Source: Nemania diffusa (taxonomy: Eukaryota; Ascomycota; Sordariomycetes; Xylariales; Xylariaceae). From it: 64,000 nucleotides of DNA. Under the pieces are notes generated by a model. That model did not search any database. It saw only the letters and a list, made by a program, of their open reading frames with translations, and was not told the origin of the DNA. The DNA lies in NCBI GenBank assembly GCA_038501195.1, contig JBBPUQ010000005.1, positions 1,426,001 to 1,490,000 of the forward strand, in the 5' to 3' direction. The translations under genes were made by a program, and so were the position numbers. Shown one piece after another: positions 11,141-23,046 of this stretch; position 1 is the stretch's first letter, and each line of letters opens with the position of its first letter.

Positions 11141-14100
11141 TTAAACAGAGCTTGCATTAGCCTGGAGCATTTTATGGGCTCTTTCAAGCAAGTTCTTTGA
11201 TACCAACCTGTCCTCGTTGCTTATATTTAGTCCTCTGTCAACCTCTACCACATGCTCAAGCAGCACTATTGCCTCCTGAACTCGCTGGTTCTTAAGGTAG
11301 GCCCTAGCAAGCTTGTACTCGGATTCAAGTCGACTTTTGTTCTCTTTTACAAGCGTGGCTTTTTGTACAGCTACCACGTGCTCAAATAATTCTATCGCCT
11401 CCTGAATTTGCTGGTTCCTAAGGTAGGCGCTAGCAAGCCTGTACTCGGACAAAAGTCGACTTCCGTCCTCTTCTACAAGCGTGGCTTGTTGTACAGCCAC
11501 CACATGCTCAAGTATTACTATCCCCTCCTGGTCTTGCTGGTTTTCAAAGTAGGCCCAGGAAAGCGTTTGCTCGGATGAAAGTCGATCCATGTCCTCTTCT
11601 CCAAGCGTAGCTCTTTGTAAGGCCACTACGTGCTCAAGTATTACTATCGCCTCTTCGACTTGCTCGTTGGAAAGGTAGGCCCGGGCAAGCTCGTGCTCAG
11701 ATATAAGTCGACTATTGTTATATTCTGCAAGCGTGTTTCTTCGTACGGCCACTACGTCTTCAAGTAGTACTATCGCCTCCTGGGCCTGCCCGTTGGCAAC
11801 GTAGGCCCGGGCAAGCACGTTCTTAGTCGAAAGTTGATTGTTGTCCTCTTCTGCAAACGTGTATTTATCTACGGCCACTATGTGCTCAAGTATTAATATC
11901 GCCTCCTGGACTTTCTCGGTGTAAAGGTAGGCCCGGGCAAGCTCGTGCTCGGCCGCAAGTAGCTCATTGTCCTCTTCTGCAAGCGTGTCTTTTCGTATGG
12001 CTACTACGTGCTCAAGTACTACTACCGCCTCCTCGAACCGTCGGTCGTTAGTATAGGCGGATCCAAGAGAGTATTCGATGCTAAGTCCGGTCTGAACTTC
12101 TTTTGAAGATGGTTTCTGATTTATTTCTTCGACTCCTTGGTTGTCTTCGCTTACGCTTGTATGGTTATTTCCTAGCTGCTTGTAGAAAAGTTCACGAGAT
12201 TCCTCTAAGGCTTTTACAGCCTCTTTAATTCTTCGGTCAACGAATAAGCATTTGCCAATCCGATAGAGTAGATGATGTCTTTCTTGTACTGGATACTCTT
12301 TGCTTCTCTCGAGCGCGCGCAAGACGTGTGGTAAATATTCTCGCCACAACTCACGATTCTCTGGACCGTTATGAGGAAAGACTTCGTTTAGATGGCCGAC
12401 GGCACGAGTCATGGTTTCTGGCAAACAACCGAGCTTTTGGGTCCAAATTCGGCTCGCAAGATGTACTAGAGCATGCATATCGAATGTGTCGCTCTCTCCC
12501 CGTCTGACTAGGAAAGAGTATTGACAAAGTATGCCAATTGCCCTTTCTGTATTGCTTTTTGCCCCAGTGCTTGGTAATAAAGATCCAGGTATTGCCTTCG
12601 GCTCAATGCATGATACGAAAGACAGCAATTGCGCGGCAAGGGGGTCGGATTTCGCGATTTTTTCAAAAGAAACAATCCAGGTGGTCGCGACAGCGTTTTG
12701 CGAGCCGTCGTACCGACTGCTATCATTAAACTCTTGTGTCATCATATTAACAATGTCTTCTTCTGTCCCGCGTAGAAGGTCGAGGTATTTTCGGATGGGC
12801 AATAGGTTCGCATTGAGATATGCAACGGCATTTGTAATCGCTAATGGGATGTAGCAAAGCTCTGCAAGCAGCTCTGCCTTATGTTCCTGCTTTGGGGCTA
12901 TTGACGGCGCCATTGATCTTTCTAGGAGAGTCTCAGCTTCATCATAAGTAAGCTGTTGTAGGTCGACTACTTGGTTGGTAGCAACCGAGAAGGCTATTTC
13001 TCTTGACCGTGTTGTATAGAGAATTAGCCCATTGTCGCTTATGGGTAGATACCTGTATACGCTATTCCGATCGCCATCCTTGCCGAAAATGACTTCTTTA
13101 TCATCCGCGTTGTCTACGATAAGAAGCCATTTCCCAGAGCTTTCTGATTCGAGATACCGCCGAATAGAGTCTTTCGGGTCTACGTCGTTCTTATTTATTG
13201 GGATGTCGAATCGTTTCGCTATTTCCGTATAGGCCTGCTCAAAGGTCTGATAGCTCATAACTGGTACCCAGAATATAGAGTAGTCGCGCTGGGTTTCTTT
13301 GACCCAGTAAGCAAGCTGTAGCACGACTTGGGTTTTCCCAATACCGCCAAGCCCAACAACAGCGAGCCTCTGGCAGTCATTTTTTACGAATAGTTTGCTT
13401 CGGATTTCATCGAGAATAGCCTCTCGTCCTGTGAATTGTCTGTTTTTCGGAAGCGGGATGTAATACCAACATAGCCGTGCTGGTGGAGGGGGTTCGTCGC
13501 TGGTAATCGAACCTAATTAGAACCATGTATTAGTACAATCTACGAAAAGCATCGTGAATCCTTACCCAATGAGTTCCCGACAATGTTTGGATCATTTGCT
13601 AATAATCTACCCATCGGTGCTTCTAAGCTATCTCCATTCATCCCTCTTAGCTGATGAGATGAAGCAATCTCCTCTTTCTTTAACGCTTTCTGGTAGATAT
13701 TGTTGATATTTTCCCCCACAAGCTTGAAGTTGGCTTTGTCCGTTAGACTCAATCCGAACTTGCACACCCCGCTGTGATCGGCATTAAGTTTCACGATAGG
13801 CCCGCTCTCTCCAGACAACTCGAGTTGTGCGCTAGTCCTAGAGACAACCTATGACATAAGCGTTATTAGAAGAAAGCTAAGAAGGTTACAAGTCCCTGTT
13901 ACTAACCGTGTCTTGGCTTCCCCAGAAAGATATAACGTCATATTCTTGCACCTGGTGCCGCCAATGTTCATGCATAATACTGGAGAACATGTTGCCTTTC
14001 TCCAAAGTTTCCAAAACGTCGTCGCCTTTATGAAAACCCAAGGTTCTTGCAATCTTGACAGCAACCCTTCCGAGGTTTACCAGCGTTGCCTTTCCGCCAT

Positions 14101-14714
14101 TGTGAGGTGTGGCAAAGAACGCCAGACCAGAGGTAGCTAACTTGATGGGTGTATACATAGGGTTGTTATGTGCATTGATCAATGCCTGCTTAACTAATAA
14201 CCCTCCCATGCTGTGGCATAGGAATATGATAGGCCGAGACTCGATTTTATTTCGCTCGATCCTTATCACTTCGAGGAGCTCATTCGCTCTGCCGACAAAG
14301 GTATCCTGATCCTTGACGTAGACCGCGGTGGCATTGTACTCGTATAGGAAGATTCGAGATTCGGGCACATATTGAGGAAGGTCGTCGCGAAGCCAAAGTC
14401 GCCCGTTTGGTCCGGGAGGCGTTCGCCATGTATCCCAGGCGTGGGCCTCGGCTGGCTTGCCTCGAGGATTTAAACCATGAACGGCGATTATGCTATAAAT
14501 ATTAGCTACGTAACTCGGTAGTGATGGTAACCATTCATACTCGACTTTTGCCCCATCGCCGGGCACCTCTGTCCCCTGGGCAGGAAATAGTAGTGTCAGG
14601 GGCTACGTGTCTGTAAGTGCGTGTTCACGTGATAGTTCTTCACTATATCCAACTCACCATTCTCGGGATTACTTCATAATAGATTTCGGTGATGAAATGG
14701 ACTGAATATACCAT
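11141..14714 (-). CDS. NLR-type receptor: SesB alpha/beta-hydrolase, NB-ARC, TPR repeats
   Basis: Fungal NLR-like protein of 1,126 residues in four exons: 14714-14658, 14575-13907, 13848-13566 and 13512-11141. The first exon is inferred: the large second exon has no in-frame ATG, only GTG, and a 19-codon ATG exon with a GTGAGT donor joins it in phase. Residues ~35-270 are a SesB-type alpha/beta-hydrolase (HGLNPRG oxyanion region; nucleophile elbow CHSMGG with Ser-141; FFATPHNGG). A linker follows, then NB-ARC with P-loop GLGGIGKT (Lys-396), a LLIVDNADD Walker B and a Y-T-T-R sensor motif. The C-terminal third holds seven 42-residue TPR units. In this family ligand binding by the repeats oligomerises NB-ARC and switches on the N-terminal effector, giving nonself recognition and cell death. 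All core motifs are intact, so the gene looks functional. Confidence 0.9.
11210..12091 (-). repeat. Seven tandem 126 bp units coding 42-residue TPRs
   Basis: Seven consecutive in-frame units of exactly 126 bases, without any insertion, encode kinesin-light-chain-like TPRs with the core pattern LARAY-x(7)-EAI-x-LLEHVVAV. The last five units are especially alike. A degenerate half-unit follows before the stop. Regular, similar repeats at the C-terminus are usual for fungal NLRs whose repeats exchange by recombination. Confidence 0.9.
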
Positions 14715-15877
14715 TGTACAACTTTGCGCAAGTCGTCAACGCAATATTAGGTAGTTACTCGAACTGTTAGGCTCCAGGGCTCAAGTTGGAATTTTACCCC
14801 GCTAGCTTCTATCGCTCTCCGGATGCCCAATTATGGTAGCGGCTTTCTTGATTCGGTATGATTATATAAGTACGTAACATCAGTCGCTTGCTGATACAGT
14901 ACATACAATTGCATATTTTTAGTGGTCCCGCTTCCTTCTGATGTACGCCTCTAAGGTCTAGGCTATAATTGGTGTTTAAGGCAGCTAGATCTATTATAAT
15001 GCTACCATAGTAAACAGTTGATTTTGCTAATATGTAACACCGTCCTTTCGTAGTTTGAGTTATTGGCGGAGAATAGGATTAATATGTAGTGCATAGCCTA
15101 TACAGCAGCGTAGCTAAGTTTAGTCCTAGACTGAATAATAGTGGTATTGCAAGCAGCTGGAAGAGGGGTGTAAGGGGAGGTAATAGAAGGCTGAATAGAA
15201 TCAACCATTGATTCCTAACCCTCTAGGTCTCTAACGGAACCATAGGTCCTATGTATATAGAGCTAAAACCATCAATAACTACCACTATAGGCTCTGGCGA
15301 CTTTGTTACATGACGATATCACTCCGATAGGGAGAACAAATATATGAATCACTTTAGTTAACACGGGGTAGTAGTCTTCTAGGTTGTTCATAGTCACAAC
15401 AGAAGTCTAGAGTCATTATCAATATCTTATTAATATACATCATGTTTTAGACTTCTATATAATTTCAACTTAGCCATCCCGATTTTTTCGCAGCGAATTG
15501 AGTATAACCACCCGGATACTGATGCTCTCCCGAGGTTGAGCGTATCTACCGGATAACTTGGTCTAAAAGATGGATCGGAAGCACCGTAATAAAGTCAATT
15601 ATCGGTTCCGTATCTATTCAAGTTTTTACTAGAATAGAAATCTTACGTCCTTCTTTAAGTCAACACATTCGAATAGGTGTAGGTGTGCCTCGTCTGTTCT
15701 CTGTCGGCAGTAGTAATATGTATAGCTCTAGGATAATCTAGTGAAGTGTAAATAAACACTATGTAAAATTCGCAGTTAGTAATTCCTTGCAATGCATATT
15801 CAGCGCCTGTCTACATGTCGGGGACAGTATGGCATGGATTTTCAGAGATAATCCGCCCAATTGCGTGATTATACCTT
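14715..15877. other. Intergenic between NLR and aldo/keto reductase
   Basis: No open frame of note. It holds the NLR promoter on its left; I see no clear TATA box. Confidence 0.5.
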
Positions 15878-17183
15878 TCAATGTCCTACTAGGGCCTGTT
15901 GTGCCGGAGCATAGCGATTGCCATGGGGCTTAGCAGCATCAATTATGGCCCTTATATCCTTCAGTTCATCCTGCGTCAATTCGATATCCCGTGAAGCCCA
16001 ATTCTCTTCCACTCTATGCGCCTTAGTAGTACCTGGGATGGGAATCATGCCCTGCGCGGCAACCCAAGCTAGTGCAACCTGTGGTGTTGTACATCCCTTT
16101 CGAGAGGCGAGCTTCTTAAACTCATCAACAATTGCCCGATTCTTGTAAAAGTTTTCGCCTTGGAATTTGGGCACTGGATACACCCGTGTTAGCAATTATT
16201 AAGGCCGTCGAGGAGGTCTGAAATTCGGTATTAATAGTACGGAGGGTACTTACCTTTTCGGCGAAAGTCGTCCGGGGCGAAATCATCGGGACTGTTATAC
16301 GCAAAGTCATCGACAAGCCACCCATGACCTAATGGGCTGTATGCTACATAGGTAACTCCCAACTCTCGGGCTGTCTCGATCAACCCGTCGGTCTCGTGTA
16401 GCGTCTCGAAGGCCGAGTACTCGGCTTGCACTGCGTCTATCTTGGCAACTAGAAACCGGCGTTAGTGAAATAGTTTCAAACAAATGAATAGCAATCACTA
16501 ACTGGAGTTGGCTCGGCGCAGCGTGGCGGCTGAGCATTCTGAAAGGCCAATATACTTGGTGTTGCCATTTTTCCGAATCTTATCGAGAGCTGGAATAGAC
16601 TCCTCGAGTGGTGTATCTATTAAAACATCAATTTATGATTTCAAATCTCACAGATTACCTGGTTGATAAAGATCTGACATACTGGGATCGATACGGTGAA
16701 GATAATACAAATCGGGAGTAAAGCCGAGTCGTTTAATAGTTCCTTCGATGTACTCTTCGATATGAGCCGGGGAATTAGTAACACCACCTGTGCCCCCAAA
16801 GACGTCAAATCCACACTTCGAAGCTATCTAAAGACACCTGTTAGATAGGGATGTAAGAGCTCTTTCTGGGATGATATTAGAAACCTACAAAAATTTTGTC
16901 CCGCACGTTATGCTTTCGAATAAAATCTCCCAGAATCTGCTCATTGACACCATTTTGGTATACAACCTTTACGTCTATCGTTAGTCTGCGCGCTTCAATC
17001 TGCACCAGAGAGTACTTGACCTACTGCTGTGTCCCAAAAGGTACAACCTAGATCAATGGCCTTGAGGAGTACAGGTTCGGCTTCTTCAAAGCTGAGATTG
17101 CTTCCAAGGCCGAAACTTAGACCCATTGCCCCGAATCCGGGAGAAGAGACCTGGTCACTACCGAGTTGAAATGTGCGTGCCAT
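15878..17183 (-). CDS. Aldo/keto reductase (AKR13-like), six exons
   Basis: NADPH-dependent reductase of carbonyl compounds, cytosolic, 328 residues. Exons: 17183-17025, 16966-16889, 16827-16683, 16616-16503, 16448-16254 and 16173-15878. All junctions have GT/AG and keep frame. The catalytic tetrad is visible: Asp in CTFWDTAV, Tyr in VVYQNG, Lys in IASKCGFD and His in YYLHRIDP. The cofactor-binding C-terminal half shows IPIPGTTK. Length and motifs match fungal AKR13 enzymes (pyridoxal reductase/YakC-like); the natural substrate is not known. Five introns in under 1 kb of coding sequence is dense for this window. Neighbouring genes are also oxidoreductases or signalling proteins but there is no operon-like arrangement. 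Confidence 0.92.
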
Positions 17184-18166
17184 TATATCGAAGTATGGGA
17201 AAGAGTTTCAATGGGATGGGTGAATGTATTGTGTAGAGTTCGAGTTAGTTGCTCGGGATTGAGGGCCAACTTAGACTTATATACTCGTGAGAGGAAGAGC
17301 AAGAATGCTCATCTGCAGAACTTGATTGCAGATCAACAGTGCACGAGCCCTCTTCCAGTCCTGTATACTATCAATAATATTTCTTATCCCCCTCCCGAGA
17401 TTTTAGATCCGGACCTATCAAGACAAGCAGAGAATTAACATCGTTCTATCTAACCTATAACTGCGTATCTAACAGAGTAAATGGCGGGGTTTAAAAGTTA
17501 GACAAGGTTAAGTCCGAGTACCAGACCAGCAAGAAGAGACGGTTCGATCGAAAAGAGTTAGACTGTCGTCGTCCCGAAGCTAATGCATGATAATCCAGCG
17601 GCATTAGCGCGGCTACAATTCAACATTGGCATTGCGATGTTATGACGCTGTAGCTCACTTTTCAAAATTCTACCTCTCCACTATATTTTCCTTGAAAACC
17701 TTCCATTTGGTCGGCGATGTAATTCATCCTCGGCCCTTTTAGACGCGCGACTCGGCGGTGTTAAGGGCTTTAGAGTACTTGATAAGTCCGTTAGGATGGG
17801 TCAGTCTATGTTGCCATGAATCATTGGAGGCGAGGGTCACTCTGTATGGGCCCCGCCAAGACCAACGCACGGCATCAACGCACGGCATACGCGATAGAGC
17901 ATATCTCCAGACCATCTTATCGTCCCTTACTAGGTATACGATCGTTTGTGCGTTGGTAGTATCAAGTACTCGTTGCAGTAGCCCCTATCGATGAGCCCGA
18001 ACAGGGCTGGCTGTTTCTAGATTTGACTTGGAGACTACCTCTGTCGTTGAATATAAAGTCTTTTTGGGCGTCAGTATCAATATTCTTGTGTTTCTTGAAT
18101 ATCTATTTGCCTTGACATATACTGTTCTTCTTAATTCATTCAGAGACTGGACCTCGAGAGTAAACT
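17184..18166. other. Divergent promoter region of AKR and SDR genes
   Basis: The two reductase genes point away from each other across this stretch. Short frames are present but none is convincing. A 13-base direct repeat (CAACGCACGGCAT) occurs twice in a row near 17,870-17,895. Confidence 0.4.
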
Positions 18167-19153
18167 ATGACTTCACGTTACGCTTCCGTACATGAATCCG
18201 CGAATGGGCCTGGCGACTCTCGCCCAACAGCAATACAAATCATCAAAGATGAGCAACTCGAAGGAAAGCTTGCTGGGCAGACCGCGCTCGTTACTGGTTG
18301 TTCCTCGGGTATTGGCACCGAAACCGCTCGAGCACTGTATCTTACCGGAGCCACGCTGTACTTAACAGCGCGGGATCTCGACAAGGCAAAAGCCGCCCTC
18401 GGCGACATGATCACTAGCGACCGCGTCCACCTCTTAGAGCTTGAGCTCGAGTCTCTCGCCAGCGTCCGAGCTTGCGCTGCCCAATTCCTCTCTGCGAAAA
18501 GGCCCTTGAACATTCTCATCTGCAATGCAGGCGTAATGAAACCCCCTGAGGGCAGGACCAAGGATGGTTTCGAAACCCAGTTTGGCACAAACCATCTCGG
18601 ACACTTCCTCCTCTTCAACCTTCTACAACCTGCATTGCTGGCCGGCTCCACGCCAGAGAAAGCCTCTCGCGTCGTCGTTGTATCCTCGGTGGCACACCGC
18701 TTGGGCGAGGTTCATTTCGACAACATCAATTTTGAGAACAACTATGAACCCATGGCGGCATATGCCCAGAGCAAGACCGCCAATCTATGGACTGCCAATG
18801 AGATTGACAGAAGGTATGGCTCTCAGGGTATCCGTGCCTGGAGTCTCCAGCCCGGTGCGGTGATTACTGATCTCCCGCGCCACTTGCCCGAAAGCCAGAA
18901 GGAAGCGCTATGGGGAGACCCGTACCTCTCAAAGGTAGCCAAGTCTCCCGAACAAGGCGCTGCGACAAGTGTCTGGGCTGCCACGGCTGCTTCGCTAGAA
19001 GGCCTAGGAGGTAAATATCTTGAAAATTGCCAGATCATTGGACCGTGGGAAGCATCAATGGGTATATGGGGGCCAGGGTATGGAGCTCATGCTTATGACG
19101 CGGAGAAAGCAAATAAGTTATGGGAGAAATCTCTTAAATGGGTCGGCTTATAA
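18167..19153 (+). CDS. Short-chain dehydrogenase/reductase
   Basis: Single-exon classical SDR of 328 residues, NAD(P)H-dependent oxidoreductase with a Rossmann fold. The cofactor motif TGCSSGIG begins at Thr-43, NAGV follows the fourth strand, the catalytic Ser lies in VVVSSVAHR, and the YxxxK pair is Tyr-199/Lys-203 in AAYAQSK. The N-terminal extension of ~40 residues and the C-terminal part (LQPGAVITDL, then a WGPGYGAHAYD tail) resemble fungal retinol-dehydrogenase/WWOX-like SDRs. No signal peptide. Substrate unknown. It is divergent from the aldo/keto reductase, so the two may share control, but this is only inferred from position. Confidence 0.92.
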   Translation: MTSRYASVHESANGPGDSRPTAIQIIKDEQLEGKLAGQTALVTGCSSGIGTETARALYLTGATLYLTARDLDKAKAALGDMITSDRVHLLELELESLASVRACAAQFLSAKRPLNILICNAGVMKPPEGRTKDGFETQFGTNHLGHFLLFNLLQPALLAGSTPEKASRVVVVSSVAHRLGEVHFDNINFENNYEPMAAYAQSKTANLWTANEIDRRYGSQGIRAWSLQPGAVITDLPRHLPESQKEALWGDPYLSKVAKSPEQGAATSVWAATAASLEGLGGKYLENCQIIGPWEASMGIWGPGYGAHAYDAEKANKLWEKSLKWVGL

Positions 19154-19379
19154 ATGGTGGGTTGCCATCAATATCTTGATGAAATGACGTTTTGTTAACC
19201 ATTATAGCTAGGAAACTAGTCTATAGTATTAGCCAGCTCTTTCGTGATTCATATGTAAGCCAAAATACTATGCCTCAAGACGCTCTAGTGTAGTGTTCTA
19301 TCCTTTGAGCCTTTTAATATCCTTCTACCTCGCTATAACGGCCTGTCTATTTACCAAGCCCTTTGACAGCTTCTCTCCG

Positions 19380-20373
19380 CTATCTCGTAGCTTTGATGAG
19401 GAACGGAACCATGGCTCCAGGGGCTACCCACACATCGCGGTGCTTGGTAATTGCATGTAAGCCATGGATGAGCCCAGAATGAGCCGTGAACGACAAAATG
19501 CTAGCGCTTGAAGTACTGAAAATGTCATCGAGTAATATCTTGACGCGGCGTTCAACATCAGACTCTGTTTCTCGCACGGTTGCGCTCCACAGCTCGTCTT
19601 CTTCAGTAAGCCCTGACTCAATATCATACTCGGGATAATGGCTTGCAATCCAGCTTTTAGTGCGCCGCCGGTCGCAGGTATGAACTCCGGAGCGCTCCCG
19701 CAGCATTTCCTTCACGATAGGCTTGAATTGCCGGTCTTCTAGCGAATGTATCCCTTGATAGGCGGCTTTCGTTGTTTCGAGACAACGCGCATGAGGACTC
19801 GTATAGCAAATTCGAGGTACAGGCATTCGAAGATTCTGGGCTGATTCTTGCCAGAAGTCGTTTAATCCCTGTGCTTGCTGCTTGCCCTTTTCCGTCAAAA
19901 AGGCATCAAACCAGCTGGTAGTGCCATCACCGTCAAGATGAGACCAGTGGTTCTGCGCGTGCTTCAGTTTAGCTATGATTGCGAGGCTTCGTGCAGGTGC
20001 ATACTTACATCCCATTCTTCTCGGCCGACTTGCGACTCTTTCACATTATGAAACCCCTCGCCGTGTCGGATATAGTAGATTAGCTTGTACTGCGCATTTC
20101 CGGTTTCTTGCTTATTCTGTTGCTCGAGGAAGTAGGCGAATCGCTCCCATTGCGTTTTCTCGCTCGTGGGGTCGAACTCGGCGTCTGTTGGGTACGTGCG
20201 GTTGATGAGCCCGAGTCCAGGCGTTGTTGTCTATTCTCATTGTGAGCTTAACTTTACTTCCATCACTAGGGCACCTATTTACTAACTGCTCGGTGGCTCG
20301 GCCCTGTAGGCGCTTCGGTCAACTCGAAGAAGCCTGACACTGCCTCATAAGTAACCAACCCCAGCGTATCCAT
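19380..20373 (-). CDS. Histidine phosphatase (phosphoglycerate mutase-like)
   Basis: 293 residues in three exons: 20373-20287, 20230-20009 and 19952-19380, all joined in phase 0 with GTTAGT and GTAAGT donors. The phosphohistidine motif RHGEGFHN is in exon 2 (His-85). The second Arg and Glu of the active site lie in SPHARCLETT and in the LRERSG region, and the second His in FTAHSGLIHG near the end. This is the small fungal branch of the PGM superfamily (YOR283W-like broad phosphatases) rather than glycolytic PGM. It should hydrolyse phospho-monoesters in the cytosol; the substrate cannot be told. The original long frame starts inside an intron, so exons 1 and 2 are needed for activity. Confidence 0.9.
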
Positions 20374-21216
20374 GTTATTAATCAAAAGGGTGCAAGTTAC
20401 GACCGATAAATTAAAACAAGTAATAGTTGATTTCTTATGTACCTCGATGTTATGGGTGTCTCTCTTAGCCTGTCTTTATTTGAGTGAAAGGTCAAGTTGC
20501 TACCTAGATGCCTAGGTACTACGGTAGTGGGGTATCTCATGTAAAAGTAAGCGCCCAAGTATTACCCCTCAGTATGGATAGATCGCCAAGTTCAGTATGA
20601 AAAGAAACAACATTTTCAAAATAAACAATATATTTAGGGAACACCTAATTTTTAATTATCTTATAAAAGATTTATAATAGTCAACATGCACGTAAAGCAC
20701 ATATACTTTCTACAATATGATTATAATGGGCTGTTAAACAAGAGAATGAATGTGTTCGGTTGATGGAAGAGGGGCTTGTCAAATTACGCAAAGACGTTTC
20801 TATATTGGGGAGGAGTTACAAGCAGGGAAACCCCAACATTAAAACTTATCGAATTATTAAATGATGTCTAGTAACACATTTTTTTTTAAAAAAAAAAAAA
20901 AAAAAAACCTATTCATCTATTCAAAGCGTTATGCGATTGAATGAACTAAGTCCTGCGTGGTTCCTCCCACTTCCCCTCTCTTACATGCAGAAAACAATAT
21001 GCTCACCCCCCCACCCTAGGATACGCGGATATTGTAGACTTAATCATTTTTCAACTACCGACCATTATATAATCCTCCTTTATCTATTCTATTCTGCTAT
21101 TCATATGCAACTATTTGATCGAAATATTACTCATTCATGCCATAAAACTAGACGTATGAGTCCCCTCCTAACATAGCGCCAAGCCAACACTAAAGAGGAT
21201 CCTATTCATAAGCAAT
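20374..21216. other. Intergenic with T/A homopolymer tract
   Basis: No gene. A run of about nine T is directly followed by about 22 A near 20,879-20,909. The right part is the HET gene promoter. Confidence 0.5.
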
Positions 21217-23046
21217 ATGGTCCCTACAGTATATGGTACTACGTCCGAGACGGAGACATATTGCCCTAATGAGTCGTTCTCCTATCTTCCTTTACTCAGT
21301 GTTTATACGGACGGCACTAAAGGTGGTTCCAACGGTAGTTCTTCTCGACTAATTCGTCTCCTTCGCTTGATACCCACTAATCAGGCCAATTCCATTAAAT
21401 GCCACATCAAACATGTAGACCTGACAGAGCAACCAAGTTTTGATGCCTTGTCATATACTTGGGGTCCTCCAACACAAACGGGGAGCGGCCCTAGCGATGG
21501 AGAAATTCCGAAGAAGAGCATCGGCTGCGACGGCAGTGATCTATTGGTGACCGAAAACCTGTTTCAGTGCCTCCTTCAGCTGGATGCGGATAAGTATTAT
21601 GATCGTGACCTCTGGGTCGACGCAATCTGCGTGAATCAAGAAGATACGGACGAGCTATGTCAGCAAGTGAGCATCATGGCGGATATCTTTCGCTCTGCCG
21701 AGACCGTCATCGTCTGGCTCGGCGAAGCAGACTCTTTCACAAAGCCTGCACATGATCTAATACACAGCTTCGATAAACTTACGGAAAGCAATATAAATTC
21801 GATACAATTCTACGCAGATAATGATGAACAAGACTCGGTGTCTCTAATACCAAACTCCTCGCCGGCGCATTGGCGGGCAGTTGTAAGATTATTCGGCCGG
21901 CGATGGTTTAAGAGGGCCTGGGTTGTGCAGGAAATCGTGCTGGCCCAGAGGACTAAAGTTGTCTGTGGAAGTTATGATTTCAAATGGGACGCCATGATAA
22001 AGGTGTCGCACGTCCTAGCGACACAAAATTGGGCAAACACCTTCAAGTCACAGTTTGACGACTGGGATACGACACTGCTCTCTTATAAGAACCCCACAAA
22101 GCTGCAGGCTATAAAGAAAGACATGAAGGGTCGAAGAGACAAGGTCCTGCTCCATGCTCTCATCCGCTGCCGCAGCTTCGAGGCCTTGAAGGATCATGAT
22201 AAGATCTATTCGGTGTTGGGATTGGCAGCGCGAGATCACGGCGAGTCTTCTGACCTCTTGTATCCGAACTACGATCACACACCGGCGCAGGTTTACACCA
22301 ATGCTACGAAGTACATTCTAAAGAACGTAGACGACCTTCACGTGCTCGCCCATGCGGAAGGCGACGTCTTCAGGAACATAGAAGGCCTCCCGTCATGGGT
22401 GCCAGACTGGAGCGTGAGCAAGGACCTAGGCCTCCGGATTACCGGGTACGAAAGATACAAAGCTGCCGGCGACATGCCCTGCCAGAAAGAGCTAGTAGAC
22501 GGAGACAGACTGATATTGAATGGCGCTCAGCTCGCGACCATTAGCCGCATCGGAGCAACCAAACAGGAGGTAAACGACACTCTGACATGCGACGACTGGA
22601 CCGACATGCTCGCAGAACTCGAGCGGGAATTCCCCGAGAGGGACTACAAGGACGCGCTCTGGAGGACTCTCGTCGGTAACACCGATGCGCGCGGCAAGGT
22701 CCCCGTCGAGGAGCCCTGGGAAGACGCCCTGTATGTCTGGACAGGACAGCGAGACAACCCCACGGCGGAGCAGAAGCGGGCTGCTGTCGAGTTCCAGAGG
22801 GGCTTCGCGCACTCGCTTCACCTCCGCCTATTCCGTACGGCGTGCGGCCATCTTGGCTCGGGCTCGCAGTCGTGTAGAGAAGGCGACCAGGTGTGGATTG
22901 TCGCGGGGTCAAGAGTGCCTCTGCTGCTTCGGAAAGTGACGTCCGAGGCAGCGTATGCTTTGGTTGGAGGGGCTTACGTCCATGGATTCATGCAAGGTGA
23001 AGCGCTACAGCGAAACATGACATTCGAGAATTTTTCACTTATATAA
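21217..23046 (+). CDS. HET-domain (heterokaryon incompatibility) protein
   Basis: 609 residues, one exon. The N-terminal third carries the HET domain: FDALSYTWGPP (about residues 78-88), LWVDAICVNQEDTDE, an MADIFRSAETVIVWLGEAD block, and RRWFKRAWVVQEI, all diagnostic of the family. The middle has the usual DKIYSVLGLA and YPNYDHTPAQVY motifs, and the C-terminal part is the typical hydrophobic closing region with GDQVWIVAGS and a GGAYVHGFMQGEA motif. HET domains are related to TIR domains and trigger cell death when incompatible fungal cells fuse; many genome copies have unknown partners. There are no repeats or NB domain here, so it is a stand-alone HET protein. The gene is intact. Confidence 0.95.
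   Translation: MVPTVYGTTSETETYCPNESFSYLPLLSVYTDGTKGGSNGSSSRLIRLLRLIPTNQANSIKCHIKHVDLTEQPSFDALSYTWGPPTQTGSGPSDGEIPKKSIGCDGSDLLVTENLFQCLLQLDADKYYDRDLWVDAICVNQEDTDELCQQVSIMADIFRSAETVIVWLGEADSFTKPAHDLIHSFDKLTESNINSIQFYADNDEQDSVSLIPNSSPAHWRAVVRLFGRRWFKRAWVVQEIVLAQRTKVVCGSYDFKWDAMIKVSHVLATQNWANTFKSQFDDWDTTLLSYKNPTKLQAIKKDMKGRRDKVLLHALIRCRSFEALKDHDKIYSVLGLAARDHGESSDLLYPNYDHTPAQVYTNATKYILKNVDDLHVLAHAEGDVFRNIEGLPSWVPDWSVSKDLGLRITGYERYKAAGDMPCQKELVDGDRLILNGAQLATISRIGATKQEVNDTLTCDDWTDMLAELEREFPERDYKDALWRTLVGNTDARGKVPVEEPWEDALYVWTGQRDNPTAEQKRAAVEFQRGFAHSLHLRLFRTACGHLGSGSQSCREGDQVWIVAGSRVPLLLRKVTSEAAYALVGGAYVHGFMQGEALQRNMTFENFSLI

Noticed and set aside
14566..14568. GTG as start codon of the NLR
   Set aside because: An upstream 57-base exon with ATG and a GTGAGT donor joins in phase, and GTG starts are very rare in fungi.
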